A DNA stretch of 64,000 nt, taken from NCBI RefSeq assembly GCF_000151315.2, contig NW_011887300.1, positions 871,310 to 935,309 of the forward strand, written 5' to 3'. Shown here piece after piece: positions 13,244 to 24,482 of this stretch (its first letter is position 1; every line of letters begins with the position of its first letter). The translations under genes were made by a program, and so were the position numbers. Under the pieces are notes generated by a model. It worked only from the letters and a program-made list of their open reading frames with translations, did not search any database and was not told the origin of the DNA. This stretch comes from Capsaspora owczarzaki ATCC 30864 (Eukaryota; Opisthokonta; Filasterea).

Positions 13244-13541
13244 AGATGTCAAGGTGTGGACGTGTGTTGAAGATGGAGATGTCGCGCCCCAGCTGGTTCT
13301 GCTGTGACTCGCCCCGTCCGTTTTTGGTTAACTTTTTTTTTGCTCTTGTCAGTAGTCGTTTTGCACGATTTTTTTGTTTGTTGTTTCTTGGTATTGCTTT
13401 GATTTGCCGGTTTCTGTTTCTTGCTGTGCGGTGTTTTTGTGATTCTTGATTGTTTTTTGTTTTTTGTGTTTGGCCAAGCATACAATTCTACGCTGCAACG
13501 ACTTCCATCGATTGATTTCTCATTGGGCACTCACGGTCCCG

Positions 13542-16192
13542 CTACAACAAAAAGTGCCCAGACTGCAACTTGTGGGGAAGAAACCTGCCGGTGAGAAACG
13601 TCAGGTCCCCATCCACGTTGAGTGCCTGCAGCTCACACTTGATCCCGCGGGCTTGCATCAACTCGAGCTCTTCTCGCCACAGGTGCAAATCTGGCAATGT
13701 CAGGAACGGTGCGTTGAGCAAGGATGTCAGCTTGCCAGTGTCGTACTGGTTGAATGCGAGCCAGTTTGCCTCTTGGATGTTGAACCTGTTGGAGAGGAGC
13801 ATCACAGGCAGTCCGTTTATCAATTTTAAGAGTAAATGCGCTGCACTTTTGCTCAGGACTGGAGCTAGAGCTCTTCTTACTTGTCAATGTCGCTGGGCAG
13901 GAGGCCGAGCCAACGAAGCGAAGGAACGGTCAGGTTTTCGCTGTCAAATGCCAGCGCACGCGAGCCATACTTGTAGTTGCACAGAATGTCAAATCCGTGG
14001 GGATCGCAGTCAACCAGTGCGTACATTGGCAGGCCGCACATTTCTGCAAGGCGATGAACGAACGATCTTGTTTGGATGTCTGGATAACCAATACCCTGAA
14101 AGACATTCACTAAGTACAACGACGAAAACCTGCCGCGTTCATTGGGCTAGGGCTGTCATACCGTAATCACAATGCAGTCGCCGATATGGTCAAACACCCG
14201 ATCGTTGAGGAGACGGTGGAAGACAGCCTCCTTCTCGACAATCAGCACAAACTCGGCGGTGGTCTGCATGACCGTAATGTCATCGATATCGCGCGGGAGC
14301 AACTTGCTTTCAAGCTAAATGTGCATTTTTTCAAACAGCAATTGGCTATAGTCAGGTCTCACGTTGCCGTGTTGTCGTGATGTCGGGTTTTGCTTGTCCA
14401 CTTTACCTGTGTGCTCAAGAACGCGCGCTGCTCGCCGTCTTCTTGGTCTTCAAGCTCATCCAATGGCTCGAATGAGACTTCCAGATTGCCGCATATCAGC
14501 CCTTTGAAGGATGCAATCTACAACGCAAGTGCGCGGAAAAGTGAGGCGGTTGAGCATTTTGTCCAAACACAGCGAATGTGTGCCAAAACTCACGCAGTGC
14601 AGTTGCGCACGCGACACTTGCAAGAGACAAGCAATGTCGTCAATGGCACAGTCCACGGATTTTTGACTGCCAAACAGCGGAACGTCGAGATAGAAGAGGT
14701 CTCTGCGGGCAGCACACTTGCTCATGAGCTTTACAAAACACAGCCTCCTCTTCACAAAGCAAGGATGCTCACCGTTTGGTGGTGTTGAGTTTGCGACGAA
14801 GCAGCTCAAAGATGCACTCGAGGACCTTCCACATGACGGCTGTGACACATGGATGCAAAGCAATGAGTCGGCATTGTTGATCAAAACACCGTATTTCGTC
14901 TAAGACGACTGCTCCTCAAGAAGCACGCACCAAAGCGCCTGGGCGAGTTGAACATGTCCACTTTGGTCAACTTGTTGTGAAGGAGCACACGAAATCCGAC
15001 TTGCGGGTCAAACCTGCTCGTTCACCAGTCAACAATGACCTAAGATGGCGCCTGTACGCTTTCTCACTTACACAATGCCTTGCTGTCTAACACGAGAGTG
15101 AAACTCAAAGTACGGAACCTCTTCCTCGACGATGGCTGCAATGGTATTGAGCACGATGCCTTCAATGTCTTGAAGAAGCTGCCTCCTGAAAAAACCCCCC
15201 CCCCCGAATGAATGTGAGAGTACACTGCAATGACATGTCTGCACACCTCTGAACTTGTTTTCCTACGATGTTTTTGGCACAGACGAGAAGATGTGCACTT
15301 CCGGAGCAGTTGCTGCCAAGTCTTCTTGATCGGCGTAGTCTTCTGGCAGGATGGTCGTGTCGCCAAAGTTTTCGCAATCGTCAAACTGCTGCTGGTCCTG
15401 GCTCAACTCGACTGCATTATCATCTGCAGCGCTATTCTGGCTTAGATCACCCATGTCGCTCGAGTCATGCAGACGAATGTAGCAGAGCCCGAGCTGAGCG
15501 TCGCCATCGTCGTAGCTTTCGTTGCTTTGGTCGTCGTCATCGTCGTCGCTCTTGCAAAGCGACTGAAGACGGCCGTCCGAGACGTGATGCACTGATGACA
15601 TTTGGACCCAGTCATCTTCGCAGAGCAATGTTGTGTGCTCCTGAGACTTGGATTCCAAATCGGCAGCATCAGATTGTGCAGCATCAGATTGTTCAGCATC
15701 AGGTTGTTCATCCAACTGACTCGAAACGTCGGGTTGCAGACCTGGAGCAAGCAAGCCAGGATGGATGTACCGCACAGAGTGGTCCAGATCGTCTCGTGGA
15801 GCTGCCTCCGCATTTGCAGCAGGTTGCAACGAGAAGCAAAACACAGCGAACGAATCGCTGTCGGGCGAACTGAGCGGGCTGGGCGCCGCGCCTCGGTCAG
15901 GCTCAATCCGGGTCGTCGCTTGGGGTGACTCGGGCACATAGAGATCAGACGGTGTCTTCTGGCGACCCAGCGAGTCGGGCACGACAGCCTCGTCGCCAAG
16001 TTGCAGCGTTGCTCGTTCGGGAGCTGCTGGATTTGTCCCAGGCACGGTCTCGCTCGCCTCTCGACGGTCGGCGTCCATTCCGCCGTCGTAATCCTCGTGG
16101 CATGGTCTGGGTGCAACGTCTGCCACCGAGTTGTGCTTGGATCCGGCGTCCGCCCGCGCGTAAAGTGGGACAATAGTTGAATTGGCGTTCAT
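13542..16192 (-). CDS. SPO11: SPO11 meiotic topoisomerase-like protein with long acidic N-terminal extension, 9 exons
   Basis: Exons (leftward): 16192-15267, 15185-15072, 15013-14931, 14839-14773, 14702-14594, 14517-14407, 14314-14162, 14095-13881, 13785-13542; all GT-AG, 673 aa. The winged-helix part carries TKRDLFYLDVPLFG; by alignment with yeast and human SPO11 its Tyr (about residue 401, codon at 14692-14690) is the DNA-cleaving nucleophile. The Toprim domain has the metal-binding Glu in FVLIVEKEA, GIGYPDIQTR, and the acidic pair in LVDCDPHGFDI, followed by YKYGS and WLGLLPSDI. The C-terminus (ELQALN...LPHKL) also matches SPO11. By family it forms meiotic double-strand breaks with a TOP6B-like partner. 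Exon 1 adds about 308 residues of acidic, Ser/Gln-rich sequence absent from the ~400-aa animal and fungal proteins. The presence of SPO11 implies a sexual cycle, as inference. Confidence 0.93.
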
Positions 16193-16520
16193 GTTTTCCC
16201 GCGTTTTTTTTTTTTTGTTTCAGTTTGGTCGTTTTGCAAAAAAGAGACCCTAATCACCAAACAAAACAACAATGACTGAGCGACTTTGTTCCACTTCCCA
16301 TTTCGATACAATAACAGTACAGTGCAAAATGTCGGTCAATTTTCAGTGAGTTTGCGCTTTGGGAATGGATCTGGTGAAAGCAGCTTGCCCTTGGATTTGA
16401 ATGAATTGAATGGATTGAATGAATTGAATGACAACTTGCATTCATTTTTTTTCTTCAATCTCACCATCTCAAAATGTCAAACACCAAAACCAAAATGGTT
16501 GTTTGTTTCAGTCTTTTTCT

Positions 16521-16552
<32 letters not shown>

Positions 16553-16566
16553 GTCTTGCCGCAACA
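16193..16566. other. Divergent promoter region between SPO11 and the C2-AGC kinase gene
   Basis: A short bidirectional spacer. It contains a small tandem array of ATTGAATG-like units at about 16398-16432 and a T29 run at 16524-16552 that ends 15 bp before the kinase ATG. No gene seen. Confidence 0.6.
16524..16552 (+). repeat. Oligo(dT) tract immediately upstream of an ATG
   Basis: 29 uninterrupted T on the sense strand, 15 bp upstream of the start codon at 16567. Similar tracts precede other genes in the window. It may be a nucleosome-excluding promoter element or part of a 5' UTR; its function is unknown. Confidence 0.6.
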
Positions 16567-18907
16567 ATGAGCTCGTTTATGAAAGGCATCCTCATTGTCA
16601 AGCTCGTCGAAGCGCGCGGGCTGACCAAGCGCGGCCGCGACCCCGGCCGTCCTTACTGCGTTGTCGGCTACGACGGCACAGAAGTCCTCACGCACGACGC
16701 CGACGGTGTTGGCGACGGCTGCGTCTGGAACCAGGCCTTCACATTGTAAACAGAGCAATAATGCATTGAATGGTTCGCTGTGGTTTTCTTTCGTTTCCCG
16801 CCAGCGCTCCACACGGCAGTTTCACCTTGGTTTTTTTTTGTTCTGCATTCGCTTTCCTTACCCTGTTGTCGTTGTCTCTCTTTCGTCCCGTTCCTGTTGG
16901 ACTGTGTCTGGGTGCTGCTGTTCGTCATAACAGTCCGCCGTCTCTTTTATTTTATTATTATGATTATTATTATTTTGCCGCTCTTCCTCTGCTTTTGTTC
17001 CTTGCTCGTCGCTCGTGTTCGCCTGTCTTCTCGTTCCACAAGCAATATGACACACTCTCTTCTCTCTTCTTCTCTCTTCTTCTTTCGCTCCCTTGAAGCA
17101 GTGCCCCCGCAGTCGAGCTACTCCCAAAAAAACAGTCCCAAACCTCCGTCACCTTTTTTTTTTTTTTCCTTGTTGCTGCGGCTGCTCTGCTTATCTCGCT
17201 TCCTGTCCACTGCCTGATCACTTCATGTTCACTGCCTGTACAACAACCCACAGTGATGTGTGCCAAGCCAATGCAGAGCTGAATATCGCCGTGTGGGACC
17301 GCGCTGGCTCGGCTGGCAACGAGTTTCTGGGCACCTTCAAGATTCGCCCCACTCGTATTCCAAACGTACGTAGCAAGACAGAGAAGACAGAGGGAGACAG
17401 GGAAGACCGGGAGTTCAATTGTCCAATGCACTCGCCGTGTGGCTTCGTGTTGGTCGCTGGCGTCGAGTTTGAGAGCTGCATCCAAAAAAATCACAACAAA
17501 CCAGACCTAAATTTCGCCGATTTAGGATTTGGGATTTGGGATTTGGCGGGTGCAAATTGATTTTGGCTACCCTCAGATGTGGAGATGTGTGGGGGGGGGG
17601 GCGCTTGTCTCTGATTTTTGGTTGTAATTCATTGTTTTTGCTTGGTTTACGTCGTGCTTTTGGAGCAGAAAGTCAACGATACCTGGTTCAAGCTCATTCC
17701 CAAGGACTGGAAGGAGCGCACCAAGGGCGAGATTCACCTCGCGCTTTGCTATCGTCTTGTCGATGTAATGCATTGTTGTTGTTGTTGTTGTTGTTGTTAT
17801 TTTGTTGCTTGCCTTGCTTCCATGCTGGGGGCGTTTGTGTATCTTACGTTGCTTTTGATCGCTCTTGTTCTGCAGGCCAAACCCGTCACCATTGACGACT
17901 TTGATCTGCTCAAGGTCCTGGGCAAGGGCAGCTTTGGCAAGGTCATGCAGGTGCGCAAGAAGGACACTGGACGCATCTATGCCATGAAAATTCTAGTCAA
18001 GGACACGCTTGTGGCGCGCGACGAGGTGCAGCACACCAAGGCAGAGCGTCATGTGCTGGCACAATGCGACAACCCCTTCCTCGTCAGTCTCAAGTACTGC
18101 TTCCAAACACCCGAAAAGATTTACATGGTGCTGGACTACGTGCATGGCGGCGAGCTTTTCCTGCACCTGCAAAAGGTGACGACATTCTCGGATGAGCGCG
18201 CCAAATTCTACACTGCCGAGCTCGTCGTCGCGCTCGAGCACTTGCACGCGCACAACATCATCTACCGCGATCTCAAGCCCGAGAATGTGCTTCTCGACTA
18301 TTCGGGACACATTGTTCTGACGGACTTTGGTCTGTGCAAGGAGAACATGGAGTACGACACACAAACAAAAACCTTCTGCGGCACTGCCGAGTACTTGGCG
18401 CCCGAGGTGCTGAAGGGCCAGGGCTACTCGCGCTCTGTGGACTGGTGGTCACTCGGCGTACTGCTGTACGAAATGCTGACTGGCCTCCCGCCGTTCTACT
18501 CTGAAAACACAAATCTCATGTACAAGAAGATTTTATACTCGGACATTAACTTCCCACCCAACGCGGTGTCCGAGGTCGGACAGGACATTCTCCGCGGCTT
18601 CCTGAAGCGCAACCCAGAAGAGCGCCTTGGAGCGGGCCCCGACGACGCCGTACCCATCAAGGCACACCCCTTCTTTGCAGAGATTGATTTCGACATGCTC
18701 GTCTCCAAAAAGCTCCTGCCACCCTTCAAGCCGCATTTGAAAAACCTTGAAGATGTGAGCAACTTTGATCCCGAGTTTACGGTCGAGACGCCAAAGGATT
18801 CGTTTGTCGACCCGACCACCCTCAGCTCCACCCTCCAAAACGAGTTCCGAGGATTTTCGTACGTGGACTATGACGAAAATGCATTGCACCAGGCTTCAAG
18901 GCCTTAA
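16567..18907 (+). CDS. C2-domain AGC kinase, SGK/Ypk-like, 4 exons
   Basis: Exons: 16567-16745, 17254-17365, 17669-17764, 17876-18907; 472 aa. Residues 1 to ~128 form a C2 domain (GILIVKLVEARGL...YCVVGYDG...LNIAVWDRA...FLGTFKI...GEIHLAL) split over the first three exons. The last exon carries the whole AGC kinase: GKGSFGKV, the YAMK lysine, YRDLKPEN, TDFGLCKE, T-loop TFCGTAEYLAPE, the AGC C-tail and hydrophobic motif FRGFSY. The FxGFSY motif is closest to SGK (and fungal Ypk), so activation by PDK1 at the T-loop and TORC2 at the hydrophobic-motif Ser is expected from the family. Animal SGKs have PX or a short N-terminus, whereas fungal Ypk/Sch9 carry C2-like domains, so this resembles an older C2-kinase design. 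First intron is about 508 bp. Confidence 0.92.
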
Positions 18908-19390
18908 AAAATCAAAATTTTGTTTGAGCACATGGCACAACGCCCACAAGGCTGCTCTGCAAGTTTGCTTTCTCTCCAATTGGTCGTCAAGAAATTTGAA
19001 ACACACACACTACTACTGCACAGATTGAATTTGTTTGTTGTTGTTCTGGTTTTGATGGTTGGTTCTCCTCTGATCGTTGATTGTACCGTGCTGCTTTTTT
19101 GGCATGCATGTAGGACTCTGGGTGCTTTGCTTTGTAAATGCATTTGAATCCCCCAAACTTCAAAAAACATCAAGCGTTTTTAATCTGAAACGGTTTGGCA
19201 CAAAGCCGACTGGGCAAGACAACTCAAAGTGAAAGCATGCAGACTATGTTACACGAAACCGACTGATACATGGCACAAACGAAAACGAGTCACCGGTACT
19301 GTTGCTGCTTCTTTTTCGGCATGTACAGACAAACACTCATCCACATGGAGGGACCAGAATCATGCGCCGAATTGTGTTTTTTTTTTTTTC
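18908..19390. other. Convergent intergenic region
   Basis: 3' flanks of the C2-AGC kinase (rightward) and the membrane-protein gene (leftward). A/T-rich, with a T11 run at the right end. No gene or structured element recognised. Confidence 0.5.
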
Positions 19391-20701
19391 TTAGGCCTGG
19401 GCCTCGACCGGGGTGAGAGATTGGAGCGCGACGTCAAGCACACGCTGTCGATACCGACGAACGGCCTCGGCCAGCCGGTAGAGGTGGAACACGGCTGCCA
19501 CGGCGGTGACGATGAAGAGGATGATGGAAAAGACCAGGCACAGCACATTCATGACTTGGTCTTGGTCACTTCGCTGCGACACGGCAACGAGGAACAGGGC
19601 AAAGGTCAATCCGCACACCATGTCCGAAGAGTAGACGGCCGTCAAGCCCAGCACAAACAAAAAGCCTGCAATAATGCCGCAGTACCACGTCGCGTTGCCC
19701 CAGGCACAGTCCAGCTGGTGGTGGAGCAGCACGGTAACATTGATCATGGCCATCGCGCCCAACCAGGCGTTCACGAGGCAGATTGGCACCTGAGCGCACC
19801 AGAAATTCACGTTGGGCCTCATGCGTGGAACGTTGAGCAGCCGCGCAACGGACATTTCGACGCGGACGCGCGTGCCGGTTCGGACCAACCTGGCAAACGA
19901 GGCGACGTGTGCAGGTGAAGGCAGCTCGGCGTCGTCTTGCTGGAGAAATTCAATATCGCATCGACCAAGCACGCGCATCCACGCAGGTATGAATGCGCCC
20001 CAGGCACAAAACATCAGAATGGCGGGTGCATAGTCCACGTCTGCCTCGCAGACGAAAAACCACGCGCAAAGAAAGGCGCAGCCGATTGGCATCGAAATGC
20101 CCACCGCGCGAAGACTCAGATCGACGGAGGGTCCGCTGAAAATCAACGGGTACATGGCAAAGACAAAGACTCCGAGCAACACGGCGTACCACACGAAAAA
20201 GGCTGCCGATCCAGGCACGAGCAAGGTTGGGTATTTCGTGACAAAGTAATCGGCGAACGGCGCGACCGCGCCATGGTAATCGGGTGACATGTTGACTCCA
20301 CCACTCATGTAGAATGACACGATGAGAGCGACAGCCGAGATGGCGTTGATGACGATGAGCAAATTCACGTTGAGCGACGCTCCCCAAAAGCGATCCTTGC
20401 GCTCCTCGTTGCGAATCGAGGACATGACCAGAGCTTCGCGAGCCTCGCGGTCTGCCTCTCGTGCAGCATCGGCCTTGGCTCGGAACGCGGCGAGCTGGGT
20501 GGGCGAAATGGCTGTGGATGCCAACACCTCTCGCGAATACGGACCTAGCGACCGATGACTCGTCGGCATACTCCCCGGCACCAGTAGCAAGCGATTCCGT
20601 CCGTCCGAGTCCGTCGGGCTCGCTGCTGCGCACATGAATGGATAGTAGCGTGACAGCTGCAGCTGAAGGCTCGGCGACTGCTCCAGCGCGCTCTGGGAGG
20701 A

Positions 20702-20733
<32 letters not shown>

Positions 20734-21569
20734 AAGCGATTTGCGAATTGGAGTTGACCGTTGTCGGAGTTTGCCGGCGTTCTTCTTCGTCCTGGCGCTG
20801 TTGCTGTTGCGAACGCTGTTGCTCTTGCTGTTGTTGTTGTTGTTGTTGCTCTTGCTGTGGTTGTTGCTGTTGTTGTTGTTGCTGCTGCTGGCGCTGAGTC
20901 AGGGCAAAGAGGAGCTCGGGAAAGTGGTTGGTAGGGGTGTAAGGAGGTGCGGGCGTGCTGGTGCCGCTTGTTCGTTGGCTGCCGCCGCTGCTTCTTCCCG
21001 CCGCCATAAATCCGCGTCGCAGCCGCTGCACTGCGAGATTCAGTGGGGACATTCCAGACTCGGAGTAGGACGGAGGGAGACTTCGAATGGAGGCCTCGCG
21101 CGACAAGAGCGAAACGCGCTCCTGAGGAAGATCGTCATCGTTCAATTCGTCTTCGTCTGCTTCCTGGTCTTCTTCTTCTTCCTTTCGCTTTTGTTCGTCT
21201 TCCGCTGCTGCTGCTCCTTCGATTGCGTTGCTGGTTGCTGCCGTGAGTGGGATTGGAAAGGGTGTCGCCGGACGTGCTGCTGGAAATGAGTGTCAGAGTG
21301 CTGGACGTTGATTCGGACGGCAGCGTTGATGGTGACTGTGAGAAGGGAAGGAGGGCGACAGAGTGGTAGGAAGGCGCTGGCGAGCCCGGGATGAAAACAA
21401 CGCAACCGGGCGAAAGCGGGCTCGAAGGCAGCGAACGCAGCACAGCAACCGCCTTGGACCTCCCCACGCGTTCCAGGTTGGCAGAGCTAGCGCCAGAGAG
21501 GGCTGGGTCGACCAGCAGGCCTGGGAAGGGCGACTGCGGATGCGCGTACTCGACCGTGATAATCGGCAT
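19391..21569 (-). CDS. Multipass membrane protein of unknown function, about 8 TM segments
   Basis: The long frame reads leftward to a stop at 19391. It starts with an acidic stretch (EEEEDQEADEDELNDDDL, about 21178-21125), followed by Ser/Pro-rich sequence, polyGln (about 20890-20800) and a Ser/Ala tract. About eight hydrophobic helices then lie between 20370 and 19430, with two longer loops. The frame cannot begin at an ATG near the acidic stretch. The best N-terminus is the adjacent ATG-led frame from 21569 (MPIITVEYAHPQSPFPGLL), which lies in another frame and must be joined between about 21330 and 21180 by an unresolved intron or a consensus error. Several Cys occur in the TM segments and none of the loops carries a motif I recognise. 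I could not assign a family; function unknown. Confidence 0.65.
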
Positions 21570-21730
21570 GTGTGCGAAATTCTGAGCAACGACGTTCAAC
21601 GAAATAGAATTTCGAAAAGGAAAAAATAAAAAGGAGACAAAATAAAGAGTGTCTGCTTGGTTTACTTGCGAAAGAGTGACCCATTCCCCGCCTCGCCACT
21701 AATGTAGCGTAAACACAGAGGTTTCTGAGG

Positions 21731-22195
21731 ATGCCGCTTTGGTGGAACAAGTCGACACATCACTCTGCTCTATTTCGTCGCTGCGTCCAGCCGGGTTTTC
21801 GGGCAATTCCACGAGTCAGCGCACACATTGATTCCTGGTGTGAATCTTTGATCACGATCAGTAGAGTTCGAGGCATCAGTGACACTTCAATCCGAGTGAA
21901 AGTAATTCAAGTGCTTCGTGACCGGAAGTACAATTTCGACGCCTACACTACCCCTCTGGCTGTTGATGTGATTGTCCGAGATGAGCAAGGTACTGTTCGA
22001 TACACATGCGCTGCGAAACCCACTTTCGTCGGCTCGACCACCGAGCTTGTGACGATCTGGCCAGCAAGTGCTCCAATCCTGCGACAAATGCGCGAAGGTT
22101 GGCAGGTGGATGTTCACCCCCGCGCATTTGCCAAAGAATTGCGATTCGAATTTCTTTTTGTCGGATATGAGACTCTATGGTCGCTTTATTGCTAG
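21731..22195 (+). CDS. Small hypothetical protein
   Basis: Single-exon frame of 154 codons from ATG 21731, divergent from the membrane-protein gene and convergent with TMEM267. The first ~35 residues are basic with scattered Arg, Phe and Trp and few acidic residues, as in a mitochondrial presequence. The rest alternates hydrophobic and polar residues in a beta-rich pattern (SIRVKVIQVLRDRKYNF, LRFEFLFVGYE). No motif is recognised. A gene is supported by its length, ordinary composition and tidy placement, but the exon could be part of a larger model. Confidence 0.45.
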   Translation: MPLWWNKSTHHSALFRRCVQPGFRAIPRVSAHIDSWCESLITISRVRGISDTSIRVKVIQVLRDRKYNFDAYTTPLAVDVIVRDEQGTVRYTCAAKPTFVGSTTELVTIWPASAPILRQMREGWQVDVHPRAFAKELRFEFLFVGYETLWSLYC

Positions 22196-22494
22196 CGCTC
22201 TCCCGTGTTCAGGCAAGCTTTAGACTCTGTTCACACAATTGTGTCGCCTTCACGAAAAGTGACAAGTTGGAATTGGTGTGGCTTTGACAAGACTGAAACT
22301 CTCTGAAAACTGATAAATTAAAACGAAACACAAACAAAGAGCACAAAACTGAAGCATGAAAGAACAAGGACAGTGACTGTATGTCCACGACGTGCTGTTG
22401 ACGACGTCCTGATGAAACACAAAATACGCTCAGCAGTCTGACTGTCTGCCGATACAGAGCGGGGGGGGGAAAATATCCGCAGCGAACCACTAAG

Positions 22495-23493
22495 CTAAAC
22501 TGAAGTCATGAGCGGCGCGGCAATCGAAATGCGCCTGGCAAAGATGGGTCGCATTACCACTGGAAGCAAGAGCTCGAGCCCAAGATAGACAATCAACGGG
22601 AGAGGAGCTGTTTCGCCAAAGGGAGGAACCCACAGACCCCGTCGCGATCCATCCCGTATTTGGTGCGAGAGCATGGCAACCAAAACGACCCCGAAAAGCT
22701 GCGTTGGGAGGTCGCTCTGTGGCTGCCGGTGAATTCGCTGCAGGATGGTTGGCACCATGTACGCAGCTATTGCGAACGCGACCGCAAAGGTGACTGAATG
22801 TGCGAATGGTCGTCGTGGCAGACTTGTCGCGTCCTAAGCAAAAGCGCACAAGTTGACAATGTTCGAGTGAGATGGATTGAGATGCGACACCCTTGTTTTT
22901 GGGTTCCTCTCCCAACACAACACATGGATTGATTTCTATACCTGAATTCGCATCGACCGCGCAGTGATAAAGTGGTCGAGGTCCATTGCACAGCCGAGGA
23001 ACGCAGACAGAATGGCCAACCCGACCGGTCCAGCAAACAGCACCTTGGCACGCGGACTTGCCAGGAAGACAAACGGAGCCTGTATCATTGCCAGCACGCC
23101 GACTGGCGTTGACGGATGGAGATGGCTCAGATTGACAGCTGTATGCGGCTGATACGAGGACGACGCTGACGACGCTGACGAGCTACTGCTACTGCTATTG
23201 CTATTGCTATTGCTATTGCTATTGCTGCTAGCATTGCTATTAGTACTATTACTATTGCTGCTGGTTGACGATGACGCAGGGAACAGGGCGAACGCGGTGG
23301 TCTTGAGCGCGAGGAGGCCCGACAGCGAGCCGTTCGCAGCAATGAAGCAGAGGATGAAGGCGAGCAGGCCATGCGCTGCATTGTCCAGGCCAGCCCAGAA
23401 CAATGGCGACGCAACCAAGTGTCGCTTGTGGAGGAGGAGGAGGTCGGGCACCCGGCACACGAGCAGGATGAGCACCTGCTGGAGCACCCCCAT
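22495..23493 (-). CDS. TMEM267: TMEM267-like membrane protein, 2 exons
   Basis: Exons: 23493-22942 and 22833-22495; 296 aa. Three conserved stretches match human TMEM267 (C5orf28): LDNAAHGLLAFI; the pair MDLDHFITARSM and LPRRPFAHS, which meet across the intron; and SHQIRDGSRRGLWVPPFG with SPLP-like APLPLIVYL. The His/Asp-rich set (DNxxH, DxDHF, RPF.H, SHxIRDG) lies in or near membrane helices, a pattern seen in membrane metal-dependent hydrolases of the YdjM/LexA-binding type; that similarity is only a suggestion. A Ser/Asn repeat of about 45 residues (near 23270-23160) interrupts the loop between helices and is absent from the animal protein. The start is chosen at MGVLQQVL; an in-frame ATG further upstream (MCNSIAQ) is possible. 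Confidence 0.88.
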
Positions 23494-24482
23494 TGACCAC
23501 CAAAAAGAGAGAGTGAGAGTGAGAGTGAAAACGCGATCGAGTTTGTATTTGCATGGACGATGAAATATTGTTTGGGCAATCGAATTGCACATGCAAGAGA
23601 AGGGCTGGTGGAGAGAGAATGGTGCTGGTCGTGCTGAGCAACACAGCTGGAGGGTAGTTGCGAAAGCAGGTGCATCCACATCCACTCGAATGCACTAAAT
23701 CCTCGTAACACAGCTTGTGTGAGATTGTGGATCTCATGGGGCTGGGTCTTGAGAGCTGTTGGCCGGGTAAACGTCGGTCGATTGGTCCGAAAGGTGCAGC
23801 GCCAACCATCTCAGTTTGATGGTCGGTAGAGTGTACAATCGAGTACCGCGCGACCCTGGCACAGCTCAATTCAACTCAAAAATATGATTCTTTGTGCATT
23901 GTACTCCTTGGATGGTGGATTACCATGCCACGTCCACTCGATTGGGCAGCTTCGCATTCGCGCCAAACTCGACGCCACCTCACGCTTTCTCCAAAGTGCT
24001 ATCACACCCCCGGTCAAAATTTTAGATTGACGATGGTATTTCTATCCATCGTTGTGTGAGATATCGTCCAGAATAATCATGACTGCCGGCTTCTGCGTGC
24101 CGGAGCACAAAAATAAAAACCAGCAACTGAAAAGTCTGACAACCTTATTGCTGTACGGCGTGATCTCGGCCTTTCGCCCCTTCTCCTCGATAAATCGATA
24201 CAAATGCAAGTATAGCATCATATTACGAAGCCTGCGGTGTCCTCGTGTCGCCACAGAGCGAGAAAGTGGAGGGGAGAAAAAAACCCCAAAAAATCAGAAA
24301 AAAAAGGTGTTTTTGATTGTTATGGTTTTGTTTTTGATTGTTTAAACGTTTCGGTCGTGCTTGCTCTCTTCTGTCTGCTTGGTCTCTCGGCCTCCTTCTC
24401 TGTCGCTGTTGCTCTGTTTTTCACCGCAGCTTTTAAGGAGACCAACCAGAGCGCGCGAGGCCAGTCCCCCAAAGCAATACAA
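23494..24482. other. Divergent intergenic region containing one copy of a flanking repeat
   Basis: Holds the promoters of TMEM267 (leftward) and the beta-helix membrane protein (rightward), plus repeat copy A (about 23981-24200). Short Lys/Asn-rich stretches around 24260-24350 are A-rich. No gene seen. Confidence 0.5.
23981..24200 (+). repeat. Dispersed repeat, copy A (pairs with 28161-28340)
   Basis: Shares with copy B, in the same order and orientation: CACGCTTTCTCCAAA, CAAAATTTTAGATTGA followed by a hairpin, AACTGAAAA, and TTTCGCCCCTTCT near the right end. The hairpin has arms ACGATGG (24030-24036) and CCATCGT (24046-24052). The two copies are diverged and have small indels between the shared blocks. 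No open frame is apparent; it could be an old non-coding mobile-element copy or a duplicated non-coding RNA or regulatory unit. Confidence 0.65.
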
